Assembly: GCF_024648825.1 (NCBI RefSeq)
Contig: NZ_JANBBE010000018.1
Span: 62,001 to 126,000 of the forward strand
DNA from: Lentzea californiensis
Lineage (GTDB): Bacteria > Actinomycetota > Actinomycetes > Mycobacteriales > Pseudonocardiaceae
DNA length: 64,000 bases
Direction: 5' to 3'
The notes below the pieces were generated by a model that saw nothing but the letters and a program-made list of their open reading frames with translations, had not been told where the DNA came from and made no database searches. How positions within the stretch are numbered: the first letter of the stretch is position 1; every line of letters starts with the position of its first letter. The translations under genes and the position numbers were made by a program. This document shows positions 17,021 through 25,230 of this stretch, piece after piece.

Positions 17021-17626
17021 TCAGGCGGGGTTGATCGCCGCGAGCAGCAGGTGCAGTTCGGCCTCGGCGGCGTCGTGGGCGCCGGTCTCGACGAAGACCG
17101 ACCGGGCCAGGGCGGTGCCGATCAGCACCAGCGTCAGCACGTCGACCTGCGCGCTGCCGACGGCGTTCGCGATCTCTCCGCGGCCGGTGGCCCGGCCGAC
17201 GAGGGCGCCGAGTTCGCCGCGGACCGCCAGGTAGACGTCGTCGTGCAGGATCTGACGCAGTTCCGGGTCGTGCGCCGCCTGGCCCATCAGCGAGAGCAAC
17301 GCCGGGCCGGTGGCGGCTTCCAGGATCTTCCGCTTGCGCGCCAGGAGTTCCCGGAGATCGCTCTCGAGGGCGCCGGTGTCGATCCCGGTCAGCTCGGCCT
17401 GGGCGATGTGCCGGGCCACGGCTCCGGCGAGGGCCTGCTTGGAGGGCCAGCGGCGGTAGAGGGACGCGGTGGAGGCGCCCGCGCGCTTGGCGACGGCGGT
17501 CGTGGTGAAGGAGGCCCATCCCGACTCGGTGAGGACCTCGATCGCCGCGGTGATCAGGGCCGCGTCCACCCGTGGGTCTTTGGGGCGCCCCTGTGCCGCG
17601 TCGGCTTTCGTCATCCCGTCCAGCAT
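17021..17626 (-). CDS. TetR-family regulator
   Basis: 201 residues from ATG 17626 (ATG 17614 is an alternative, 197 residues). The helix-turn-helix is FTTTAVAKRAGASTASLYRRWPSK near residue 40, and the remainder is the all-helical dimer/ligand domain. It is divergent from the aldehyde dehydrogenase gene across 55 nt that hold a perfect inverted repeat, so it probably represses both. It is convergent with the GHL15 gene, separated by one base. Confidence 0.85.
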   Translation of the reverse strand: MLDGMTKADAAQGRPKDPRVDAALITAAIEVLTESGWASFTTTAVAKRAGASTASLYRRWPSKQALAGAVARHIAQAELTGIDTGALESDLRELLARKRKILEAATGPALLSLMGQAAHDPELRQILHDDVYLAVRGELGALVGRATGRGEIANAVGSAQVDVLTLVLIGTALARSVFVETGAHDAAEAELHLLLAAINPA

Positions 17627-17640
17627 ACCCAGGCGAAGAA

Positions 17641-17674
17641 ACGAAAAGAATCTGTTTCGTAATTGGGGTACGGT
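17641..17674. promoter_or_regulatory. TetR operator and leaderless promoter of the aldehyde dehydrogenase gene
   Basis: ACGAAA (17641-17646) and TTTCGT (17655-17660) form a perfect dyad with 8-nt centre, a typical TetR operator. TACGGT (17669-17674) is followed by 7 nt and the ATG at 17682, matching a leaderless start. Confidence 0.55.
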
Positions 17675-17681
17675 GGGGTGC

Positions 17682-19100
17682 ATGCCCACGACGACAGCTG
17701 ACATCGCCGCGACCGTCTCCGGCGCCCGCGGGGTGTTCGACTCCGGCGCCACCCGTCCCCTGGCCGCCCGCACCGCCGGCCTCCGGGCGTTGCACGCGAT
17801 GCTCACCGAGAACGAGGCCGCGTTCGAGGCCGCCCTGTGGGGCGACCTGCACAAGGGCTCGGGCGAGGCGCAGCTGACCGAGATCGGCGTGGTGCTCGCC
17901 GAGATCAGCCACACGCTGCGGCACCTGCGGCGCTGGTCACGATCCCGGCGCGCCCCGGTGCCGCTGGGCCTGTGGCCGGCGCGGGCACGGCTGGTGCCCG
18001 AGCCGCTCGGCGTGGTGCTGGTGATCGCACCGTGGAACTACCCGATGCAGCTGCTGTTCGGCCCGCTGGCCGGTGTGCTCGCGGCGGGCAACACGGCCGT
18101 CCTCAAGCCGAGCGAACTGGCGCCGGAGACGTCGGCGCTGATCGCGAGGCTCGTGCCCGCCTACTTCCCCGACGGCACCGTGCGCGTGGTCGAGGGCGGC
18201 GTCCCGGAGACGACCGAGCTGCTGGCGCAGCGGTTCGACCACATCGTCTTCACGGGCAGCGGCACGGTCGGCCGGATCGTGATGCGGGCCGCGGCCGAGC
18301 ACCTGACGCCGGTGACGCTGGAGCTGGGCGGCAAGTCGCCCGTCTGGTTCGACGACGACGCCCACCTGGACCAGGCGGCCCGGCGGCTGGCGTGGGCGAA
18401 GTTCACCAACGCGGGCCAGACGTGCGTCGCTCCCGACTACGTGATGACCACCCCCGACCGGGTCCCCGCACTGGTGGAGGCGCTCGGCAGGGCGATCGCG
18501 GACCTATGGGGTTCGGACCCGCGGGCGAGCGAGGACTACGGCCGGATCGTGGACGAACGGCAGTTCGACCGGCTCGTGTCCCTGCTGGACGGGACGAACG
18601 TGGCGATCGGCGGCGAGCACGACCGGACGGAGCGGTACCTCGCGCCCACCGTGGTGACGCTGAGCGGCGACCGCCTGTCCGTCGGCCCGGACGCGGCCCA
18701 CCCGGTGCTGCGCGACGAGATCTTCGGCCCCGTCCTGCCGGTTGTCGCGGTCGACTCGGCCGAGCACGCGATCGACGTCGTCAACGCCTGGGACAAACCC
18801 CTCGCGCTGTACGTGTTCACATCGTCCGCCCGCACCCGCCGCCTGTTCGAGCAGCGCACGTCGTCCGGTGCCGTGGTCCACGACGCGGGCCTGATCCACG
18901 TGGCGGCGAGCGGGCTGCCGTTCGGCGGTGTCGGCGCCAGCGGGATGGGCGCCTACCACGGCCAGTACTCGTGGAAGGCCTTCTCCCACCTCAAGCCCGT
19001 GCTGCGCAAGCCGCTCGCGTTCGACACGCTCCGCCTCGCCCAGCCCCCGTTCGGCGGCTTCGGGTCGCGCCTCGCCCAGCGCGTGATGCGCCGCGGGTGA
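17682..19100 (+). CDS. Class 3-like NAD(P)-dependent aldehyde dehydrogenase
   Basis: 472 residues. The ALDH catalytic cysteine is in FTNAGQTCVAPDYV (about residue 250), the general base Glu in LELGGKSP (about residue 215), the cofactor-binding motif in FTGSGTVG and the C-terminal EIFGPVLPV is intact. Sequence layout and length match the class 3 group (fatty aldehyde and coniferyl aldehyde dehydrogenases). It oxidises an aldehyde to the acid in the cytoplasm. It is transcribed divergently from the TetR gene that probably controls it. The frame is open upstream of the ATG, but that region is the regulator gene promoter. Confidence 0.9.
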   Translation: MPTTTADIAATVSGARGVFDSGATRPLAARTAGLRALHAMLTENEAAFEAALWGDLHKGSGEAQLTEIGVVLAEISHTLRHLRRWSRSRRAPVPLGLWPARARLVPEPLGVVLVIAPWNYPMQLLFGPLAGVLAAGNTAVLKPSELAPETSALIARLVPAYFPDGTVRVVEGGVPETTELLAQRFDHIVFTGSGTVGRIVMRAAAEHLTPVTLELGGKSPVWFDDDAHLDQAARRLAWAKFTNAGQTCVAPDYVMTTPDRVPALVEALGRAIADLWGSDPRASEDYGRIVDERQFDRLVSLLDGTNVAIGGEHDRTERYLAPTVVTLSGDRLSVGPDAAHPVLRDEIFGPVLPVVAVDSAEHAIDVVNAWDKPLALYVFTSSARTRRLFEQRTSSGAVVHDAGLIHVAASGLPFGGVGASGMGAYHGQYSWKAFSHLKPVLRKPLAFDTLRLAQPPFGGFGSRLAQRVMRRG

Positions 19101-19155
19101 TGTGATCATCACCGTTCCGGCCCGCTGAATCCTGTTGTTCTGCTTGGATTGCGCG

Positions 19156-19848
19156 GTGTTCTGGGACTGGGTCGAACGGGTGTCGTGGGTAGCGGGGATC
19201 ATCAGCGCCGTCATCGCGCTCATCGCGTCGCTGATGGCGTCCCGCTCCGCCGCGCTCGCCACCCGCCAGATGACGATGCTCGTGGCGGCGGCCACGGACA
19301 AGCCGGAGCTGCTGCAGAAGCTCGAACTGGAGGCGCGCGAGCGTTCGGAGGCCGTGCAGCGCCGGGTGCGCACCGTGGTGGTGTCGACGGTGACGATGAT
19401 CGCGTCGCTGGGTGCCATCGCCTTCGCCGCCGCCATGCTGGCGAACCTGCCGGACCACGTGAACACCAAGGTCGTGGGCGGTGACGCTCCCCGCACCGTG
19501 CAGGAGTGCAACGGTGGCGGGGAAGCCACGGTCTGCGCTCCCGTGCACGTGTACGAACTGGCCGCCGGGGCGAAGGTGGAGACGCGGTTCGGCGGTGTCG
19601 GCCGCACCCCGGCGCGCACGGGACACGGCGGGCTCTCGGTCGAGCTGCCCGGCTGCGAGTCCGAGGTGAGGTGGCACGTCGTGCTCGACGGCAGGACCGT
19701 GGCCGAGGGCGTGTCGCACGATGTCCTGGTGCGCACCGAGTTCCCGATGACGAGCGACCGCGAGTACACCTTCGTCGCCGAACGTGCGGGTGGGGACTGC
19801 GCCACCACGGAACTGCGCGTGCGCACCGGGTTCACGTTCGGCGGCTAG
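19156..19848 (+). CDS. Membrane-anchored hypothetical protein
   Basis: About 230 residues. GTG 19156 is preferred; TTG 19135 would add seven residues. Two transmembrane segments (SWVAGIISAVIALIASLMA at the start and TVTMIASLGAIAFAAAMLA near residue 90) flank a 45-residue charged cytoplasmic helix (LQKLELEARERSEAVQRR). The last 130 residues would be outside and contain four cysteines (ECNGGG, TVCAP, GCES, GDCA), likely two disulfides, with a beta-rich pattern. No family recognised. Confidence 0.65.
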   Translation: MFWDWVERVSWVAGIISAVIALIASLMASRSAALATRQMTMLVAAATDKPELLQKLELEARERSEAVQRRVRTVVVSTVTMIASLGAIAFAAAMLANLPDHVNTKVVGGDAPRTVQECNGGGEATVCAPVHVYELAAGAKVETRFGGVGRTPARTGHGGLSVELPGCESEVRWHVVLDGRTVAEGVSHDVLVRTEFPMTSDREYTFVAERAGGDCATTELRVRTGFTFGG

Positions 19849-20011
19849 CCCCGTCTTCCGCACATGGCACGGGTGACTTGATCGGATAGCCCGGTGTCCA
19901 CCTGGTCAGAGCCTCTGCCAGGGTGTTCAGTCGAGGATCAACGTGAACGGCAGCAAGCCCGACACGTCGCGGCGAGCAGGCCGGTGTCGGGTGCATCGCC
20001 CCGCGTCCGCT

Positions 20012-20632
20012 CTATCCGCACGCCGCCAAGACGAGGCAGAGCAGTGCGCCCTCGTCGTCGACGATCTCGTAGCCGGTGACGTACTCCGAGTCGTGCACGG
20101 GGAAGACGAGGGCGTTGGCACCGGTCTCCCGGTCCACCACGACGTTCGTCCAGTTGTCCTTGCGGTGGCGTGGCCCTCTGGCCAGGATGCCGTCCCGTGC
20201 GTCACGGACGAACGAGGACGCGTCGTCCACGTGCGGGAGCGAGCGGCGCATGGCCTCTTCACCCCACAAGACGGCGAAGTCCTCGATCAGGTGGACGTCG
20301 TGGTAACCCGCGACGTCCCAGTTCGCCCTCTCGATCCGACAGGGCTCGGTCAGTGGGATCACGACCATGGTGACGGTGTGCCAGAACGCCTCGGGGTCCT
20401 CGTCTTGCGGGGGAAAGGCGCAGGTCCCCGCGTACACCGGGTGAGCGCCCGCCGGGAGCTGATGACTGAACCCTCCTTCAGTGAGCCACGGGGTCTCCCA
20501 GGTGATCGGACCGTCCACCACGACGAGATCACCGGCGTGGTCGAACCACGTGGGCCTGACCAGCAGGGAGTACGCCGGCGGAGCCGGCGCGTACTTGTCG
20601 GCAAGGCGCCACAACAGTTCTTCCACCTTCAC
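20012..20632 (-). CDS. Hypothetical protein, possibly DUF4241-like
   Basis: 206 residues. An open frame continues 58 codons upstream, but the GTG at 20632 has a perfect AGGAGG 9 nt before it and fits the start of conserved-looking sequence. The protein is acidic, with no signal or membrane segment. The closing part, TNVVVDRETGANALVFPVHD followed by VTGYEIVDDEGALLCLVL, resembles the end of DUF4241 proteins, but I am not certain. The intervals 19849-20011 and 20633-20842 contain no gene I can support. Confidence 0.55.
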   Translation of the reverse strand: MKVEELLWRLADKYAPAPPAYSLLVRPTWFDHAGDLVVVDGPITWETPWLTEGGFSHQLPAGAHPVYAGTCAFPPQDEDPEAFWHTVTMVVIPLTEPCRIERANWDVAGYHDVHLIEDFAVLWGEEAMRRSLPHVDDASSFVRDARDGILARGPRHRKDNWTNVVVDRETGANALVFPVHDSEYVTGYEIVDDEGALLCLVLAACG

Positions 20633-20842
20633 GTGCCGTGTCCTCCTGGTTGATCGCCATCCCGTCGCATCCGGCTCCCCGCGCAGCAAGCGGTCATCGT
20701 CCTCACCTCTGCGTCGCACGCCGCGCGCGGTTCGTTCGAACAGCTCAGCTGGGTGCCCCCGGAAGTGCCGGTGTTCCGCCACCGCCAAGACGTAACGCGG
20801 TTCCACACCCGCCAGCCAACCACGTCCGATGCCCGTCGGGCA

Positions 20843-21406
20843 TCAGTCGATCGTCCTGCCGTCCGCGCGCCGTTCGCGGAACGCGATCATGTTCATCCGG
20901 TTGCCGCACCGCACGCTGCAGAACCGCTTCAACCCGTTGCGGGACAGGTCGAGCAGGAGCCCTTCGCAATCGTCGGCCGCGCAGACCCGCAGGCGGTGCA
21001 CCTCGTTCATCCGGATCACGTCGATGAGGGCGAGCGCCGCCTCGACCCGCATGCGTTCGGCGAGCGGTGAGGTGGGCTCGGTGGCGTGCATGTGCCAGTC
21101 GAGGTCGTCGTGCCGGACGAGGTGCGGCAGCGCCTTCGCGTCGCGCAGCATCTTGTTGACGGCCTCGACGGCGTCATCGCGCTCCAGCGACCACACGGTC
21201 CTGAGCAGCGCACGTGTCTGGTGGACGTCCCGCAGTTCCGCCTCGTCGCCGTCGATGCGCCCCGTGTAGTGGAAGCGGCCGAGCAGGGCCAGCAACTGGC
21301 CGACGGTGGCCAGCTCGTCGTCACCACCGCGCGACGCGGACGGGTCCGTGTTGCACAGCGCCACGACGAAGGCGAGCGACTCCTCCGTGTCAGGGGCAAA
21401 ACGCAA
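20843..21406 (-). CDS. CGNR zinc-finger regulator with ABATE domain
   Basis: 187 residues. TTG start at 21406 supported by AAGGAG 5-6 nt upstream. The first 130 residues form the helical stress-response (ABATE) domain. The C-terminus has the zinc site RVCAADDCEGLLLDLSRNG-x4-C-x2-R-CGNR, the hallmark CGNR motif. Members are thought to be DNA-binding stress regulators. It is divergent from the EamA transporter gene across about 90 nt, a common arrangement for regulator and target. Confidence 0.85.
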   Translation of the reverse strand: MRFAPDTEESLAFVVALCNTDPSASRGGDDELATVGQLLALLGRFHYTGRIDGDEAELRDVHQTRALLRTVWSLERDDAVEAVNKMLRDAKALPHLVRHDDLDWHMHATEPTSPLAERMRVEAALALIDVIRMNEVHRLRVCAADDCEGLLLDLSRNGLKRFCSVRCGNRMNMIAFRERRADGRTID

Positions 21407-21430
21407 ATTGACTCCTTACCGAGACCGGCC

Positions 21431-21464
21431 TAGCGTCAGGGGCATGAGCCAGGTTAGGCCATGA
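21431..21464 (+). promoter_or_regulatory. Leaderless six-codon ORF upstream of the EamA gene
   Basis: TAGCGT (21431-21436) is followed by 7 nt and ATG 21444, which begins the six-codon reading frame MSQVRP. Its TGA (21462-21464) overlaps the ATG at 21461 of the transporter frame. This would be a leaderless leader peptide coupled to the transporter. Confidence 0.4.
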
Positions 21465-22426
21465 CACCGTCTGGAACCGGGAGGCACGCGACCATGGGGA
21501 TTCCGTCGAAGTCCACGGGCCTGATCGCAGCCGCGGTCTCGTTCATCTCGTTCGGCACCTCCGGCGCGTTCGTCAAACCGCTGCTGGAGGCCGGCTGGTC
21601 CCCCGCCGCCGCCGTCACGGCCCGCGCGCTCACCGCCGGTCTGGTGCTGCTGCCGTTCGTCGTCGTCCTGATGCGCGGCCGCTGGACGTTGCTGTGGCAG
21701 GCCCGCTGGCCCGTGCTGGGCATGGGTCTGGTGGGCGTGGCGGTCACGCAGGTGCTCTACTTCGCCGCCATCCAGCGGATCCCGGTGGCGACCGCGCTGC
21801 TCATCGAGTTCCTCGCGCCGCTCATCCTCGTCGGCTTCACCTGGGCGGTCAGCAGGCGCACACCCGCACCCGTCGTCCTGATCGGCTCGGTGCTCGCGGT
21901 CGGCGGCCTGGTGCTGGTCATCGGCCCCGGCGCGATCCAGGCCGTCGACCCGATCGGCCTGGCCGCCGCTTTCGGTGCCGCCATCGGATGTTCCGTGTAC
22001 TTCGTGATCGCCGCCCGTCCCAACAACGGCCTGCCGCCGGTGGCACTCGCCGGCGCCGGGCTGCTGCTCGCCGTGCCGGTGCTGGCCCTGGTGGGAGCCA
22101 CCGGTCTGCTGCCGTTCACCGCCACGTTCGGCGACGTGCCGCTGTTCGGCACGCCCACGGCCTGGTGGGTGCCCCTGCTCGTCGTCGCGGTCATCGGCAC
22201 CGCGCTGGCCTACGCGAGCGGCATCACCGCCTCGGGCATCCTCGGCTCACGGCTGGCGTCGTTCATCGCACTGCTGGAGGTCGTCTCCGCCTCGCTGTTC
22301 GCCTGGCTCCTGCTGGGCGAGGGGCTCTCGCCGCTGCAGCTGCTCGGCGGCCTGCTGATCCTGGGCGGCATCGCCTCGGTCCGCGCCGAACGCCAGAAGG
22401 TGGAGCCCGTCCCCGTGCACGCCTAG
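21461..22426 (+). CDS. EamA-family DMT transporter
   Basis: 310 or 321 residues with ten hydrophobic segments and two EamA repeats, the fold of drug/metabolite exporters. Two starts are possible: ATG 21461, coupled to the upstream mini-ORF, and ATG 21494, which has GGGAGG 9 nt upstream and begins right before the first helix. I give the outer one. Typical markers are ISFGTSGAFVKPLLEAGWSP in TM1-2 and FIALLEVVSASLFAWLLLGE near the end. It probably exports an amino acid or other small metabolite. A strong terminator follows. Confidence 0.88.
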   Translation: MTPSGTGRHATMGIPSKSTGLIAAAVSFISFGTSGAFVKPLLEAGWSPAAAVTARALTAGLVLLPFVVVLMRGRWTLLWQARWPVLGMGLVGVAVTQVLYFAAIQRIPVATALLIEFLAPLILVGFTWAVSRRTPAPVVLIGSVLAVGGLVLVIGPGAIQAVDPIGLAAAFGAAIGCSVYFVIAARPNNGLPPVALAGAGLLLAVPVLALVGATGLLPFTATFGDVPLFGTPTAWWVPLLVVAVIGTALAYASGITASGILGSRLASFIALLEVVSASLFAWLLLGEGLSPLQLLGGLLILGGIASVRAERQKVEPVPVHA

Positions 22427-22448
22427 GGCAGGCGACGCCCCGCAGACC

Positions 22449-22489
22449 AGAAGGTGGCAGCGCCGCCCCCTGCGGCGCCGCCACCTTCT
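22449..22489. terminator. Strong terminator after the EamA gene
   Basis: Stem AGAAGGTGGC/GCCACCTTCT continues into GCGCCGC/GCGGCGC with one A-C mismatch and a 5-nt loop, giving 17 pairs. It isolates the transporter gene from the two-component pair downstream. Nothing else is seen between 22490 and 22612. Confidence 0.85.
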
Positions 22490-22612
22490 CCCCCTGTCGT
22501 GGAACCCCCCGATCCACGATGTGCAGCCTGCCAGGGTGAACCTGAAGGGAAGCTGAAGGATCCTGAACCGGATTTCAGGACGCGATCATGATCGATGCGG
22601 CAGGCTGCTGCC

Positions 22613-23284
22613 ATGCGCGTGCTCGTGGTGGAAGACGACCCCCGCCTCGCCGGCCTGCTCACCCGCGGCCTGACCGCGGAGGGGTTCGCGGTCGACGTGG
22701 AACGCACCGGCACGGACGGGTTGTGGCGGGCGCGCGAACACCCGTACGACGTGATCGTCCTGGACATCATGCTGCCCGGTCTCAACGGGTACCGGGTCTG
22801 CCAGGCGTTGCGCGACGCGGGCGTGTGGACGCCGATCCTGATGCTCACCGCGAAGGACGGCGAGTTCGACGAGGCGGAGGGCCTCGACACCGGCGCGGAC
22901 GACTACCTGACCAAGCCGTTCTCCTACGTGGTGCTGGTGGCCCGGCTCCGGGCGCTGGCCCGGCGGTCCCGCACCGCCCAGCCGGTGCTGCTGCGGGCCG
23001 GTGACCTGGTGCTCGACCCGGTCAGCCGGGAGTGCCACCGGGGCACCGCGCGGATCGACCTGAAGGCGAAGGAGTTCTCGGTGCTGAACTTCCTGCTCAG
23101 GCACGCGGGCGAGGTCGTCACCAAGTCGGAGATCATCGACGGCGTGTGGGACGCGGCGCAGGACCCCGACCCCAACCTGGTCGAGGTCTACATCAGCGCG
23201 CTGCGCCGCAAGATCGACACACCGTTCGACCGGCGGAGCATCACCACCGTGCGCGGTGTCGGCTACCGGTTGGTGGACCGGTGA
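22613..23284 (+). CDS. OmpR/PhoB-type response regulator
   Basis: 223 residues. The receiver domain starts VLVVEDDPRLAG, with phospho-acceptor Asp in DVIVLDIMLPG (about residue 51) and Lys in YLTKPFSYVVL. The winged-helix DNA-binding domain occupies residues 125-223 (DLKAKEFSVLNFLLRHAGEV, VEVYISALRRKID). ATG 22613 starts exactly at the receiver; the six codons before it are dispensable. It overlaps the kinase start by 4 nt, so the two are made together. Target genes are not evident nearby. Confidence 0.92.
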   Translation: MRVLVVEDDPRLAGLLTRGLTAEGFAVDVERTGTDGLWRAREHPYDVIVLDIMLPGLNGYRVCQALRDAGVWTPILMLTAKDGEFDEAEGLDTGADDYLTKPFSYVVLVARLRALARRSRTAQPVLLRAGDLVLDPVSRECHRGTARIDLKAKEFSVLNFLLRHAGEVVTKSEIIDGVWDAAQDPDPNLVEVYISALRRKIDTPFDRRSITTVRGVGYRLVDR

Positions 23285-24690
23285 AGTCCTTGCAGGCCAG
23301 GGTCACCGTGCTGGCCACGGTGGCCACCGCGCTGCTGGTCGGCCTCGCCGGGATGCTGATGCTGGTGTCGCAACGCGCGGAGATCGCGATGCAGACCGCG
23401 GACAGTTCGCGCGTGCACTACATGTGCTCCAGCACTCGGTGCGTACCGCTGCAGCCGTACGCGACCGCCGCCACGCCGGGAGTGCTCGTCCGGTACGCGA
23501 GCACGGAGGTGCGGCCGGCCCTGTCGTTGTGGCCGTTCGGCGACAGCGGTGCGACCCGGTCCCAGCAGGCCGGGGAAGGACCACGCCGCGACGAGGAGGA
23601 GGCCCGGTCGATCGCCTCGCAGGCGCAGCAGCAACTCAACAGCGCCACGCTGTCCCTGTTCGCGGTGCTCGCGTCCATCACCACGCTGGTGTCGGTCACG
23701 GTGCTGGCCGCGACCAACCGGGTGCTGCGGCCGGTGGAGACGATGCGCGCCGAGGTGGCCGAGATCAACGAGCACAACCTCACCCGGCGCGTCCCGGTGC
23801 CGTCCTCCGACAACGAGATCGCCCGGCTGGCCGCCACGCTGAACGAGACGCTCGACCGGATGCACCGCACCGTCGAGGACACCCGCAGGTTCGTCGCGGA
23901 CGCCTCGCACGAGCTGCGCAGCCCGCTGGCCGCACTGCGCGCCGAGCTGGAGATCGCGCTGTCGCACCCGTACCTCGCGGACTGGCCGACCGTCGTGAAG
24001 TCGGCGCTGGAGGACGCGGAACGGCTGCAGGAGCTGACCACGGACCTGCTGCTGCTGGCCAGGCTGGACGCCGACGCGCTGGACAAGCAGGACACCGTCG
24101 ACCTCACCGCCGTCGTGCGGCGCGAGGTCTCCCGCCGGGCCGCGGTCACCCTGGAGGCCGACGACCAGGTGCTCGTCCCCGGCCGGCACGCCCAGCTGTC
24201 CCGGCTGCTCGGCAACCTGCTGGACAACGCCGAACGCCACGCGGGCACCGAGGTCGTCGTGCGCCTGCGCGGCGGGGAGGCCGCCACGCTCGAGGTCATC
24301 GACGACGGCCCCGGCATCCCCGAGGCGGACCGCGAACGCGTCTTCGACCGGTTCACCAGGCTCGACGAGGCCCGCACCCGTGCCGCGGGCGGTGCCGGCC
24401 TCGGCCTCGCGATCGCCCGCCGCATCGCCACCCGGCACCACGGCACGCTCGACGCCACCGACACCGAGGGGTTCCGCGGAATCCGTTTCGTGGCAACGAT
24501 TCCCACCGGCATCCCGCAACCGAGGAAGGCCACCGCCCTGGGGCAGCAGCGCGTGGGCGACGAGGTGTGGCAGTTCCTCAACGGTTCGATCGTGCCGGCC
24601 CACGGCCACATCCCCGAACCACGCCCGGTCCCCGAACCGGAGCTGGACTGGCCGCTCATCTTCGGCGAACACCAGCCGGTGCACGCGTGA
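23281..24690 (+). CDS. Sensor histidine kinase, partner of the preceding regulator
   Basis: 469 residues from GTG 23281, overlapping the regulator stop (GTGA). Two transmembrane helices flank an extracellular loop of about 100 residues that contains a C-x5-C pair (MCSSTRCVP), possibly redox-active or structural. HAMP follows (LRPVETMRAEVAEI), then the H-box DASHELRSPLAALR (about residue 210), N-box LGNLLDNAERHA and G-boxes DDGPGIP and GAGLGLAIARR. After the ATPase domain comes an unusual 50-residue proline-rich tail. The signal is unknown. Confidence 0.92.
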   Translation: MKSLQARVTVLATVATALLVGLAGMLMLVSQRAEIAMQTADSSRVHYMCSSTRCVPLQPYATAATPGVLVRYASTEVRPALSLWPFGDSGATRSQQAGEGPRRDEEEARSIASQAQQQLNSATLSLFAVLASITTLVSVTVLAATNRVLRPVETMRAEVAEINEHNLTRRVPVPSSDNEIARLAATLNETLDRMHRTVEDTRRFVADASHELRSPLAALRAELEIALSHPYLADWPTVVKSALEDAERLQELTTDLLLLARLDADALDKQDTVDLTAVVRREVSRRAAVTLEADDQVLVPGRHAQLSRLLGNLLDNAERHAGTEVVVRLRGGEAATLEVIDDGPGIPEADRERVFDRFTRLDEARTRAAGGAGLGLAIARRIATRHHGTLDATDTEGFRGIRFVATIPTGIPQPRKATALGQQRVGDEVWQFLNGSIVPAHGHIPEPRPVPEPELDWPLIFGEHQPVHA

Positions 24691-24717
24691 GCCGGGGCGC
24701 CTGACACCATCACGGGC

Positions 24718-25179
24718 ATGGAACGCGTCGTCATCCTCGGCCGTGGCGGCGCGGGGAAGTCCACCCTCGCGGCGGCCCTCGGCACCGCGACCGGACTCCC
24801 CGTCATCGAACTCGACAAGCACTTCTGGGGACCGGACCTGGAACCGACCCCGCACGACCTCTGGGCCATCGTCCAGGGCGAGCTCGCCGCCGAGGACCGG
24901 TGGATCATGGACGGCGACCTCGGCCCCCATGACGTCCTAGAGGTCCGCCTGCGCAGGACGGACACCGTGCTGCTGCTCGACTACTCCTTCCCGCGCTGTG
25001 CCTGGCGCGCGCTGCTGAGGTCCCGCGAGAGCGCCGAGTTCTGGCGCTGGGTGTGGTCGTGGCGCCGCAAGTACCGGCCGCTCCTGCGGAACGCGATCGC
25101 GGCACATGCCGGAGAAGCACAGCTGCACGTGTTCCGGAGCCCGCGCGCGACAGCTCGTTTCCTCGCACAGCACTCCTGA
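24718..25179 (+). CDS. P-loop kinase-like protein (adenylate kinase/FlaR-like)
   Basis: 153 residues. Walker A is GRGGAGKST at residues 8-16, followed by LPVIELDKHFWGPDLEPTP, the pattern of small nucleotide kinase-like proteins once called topology modulation proteins. The lid region is short and an R-x2-R helix (RALLRSRESAEFWRW) follows. It probably phosphorylates a small molecule using ATP; the substrate is unknown. It is 27 nt after the histidine kinase but may be independent. Confidence 0.75.
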   Translation: MERVVILGRGGAGKSTLAAALGTATGLPVIELDKHFWGPDLEPTPHDLWAIVQGELAAEDRWIMDGDLGPHDVLEVRLRRTDTVLLLDYSFPRCAWRALLRSRESAEFWRWVWSWRRKYRPLLRNAIAAHAGEAQLHVFRSPRATARFLAQHS

Positions 25180-25184
25180 CACGG

Positions 25185-25220
25185 CCGTGCCCGGCGTCCA
25201 CAGTGGAGCGCCGGGCACGG
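25185..25220. terminator. Bidirectional terminator between convergent genes
   Basis: CCGTGCCCGGCG (25185-25196) pairs with CGCCGGGCACGG (25209-25220), and an inner TCCA/TGGA pair tightens the loop. It separates the kinase-like gene on + from the beta-helix gene on -. Confidence 0.85.
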
Positions 25221-25230
25221 GACAGAGGCG

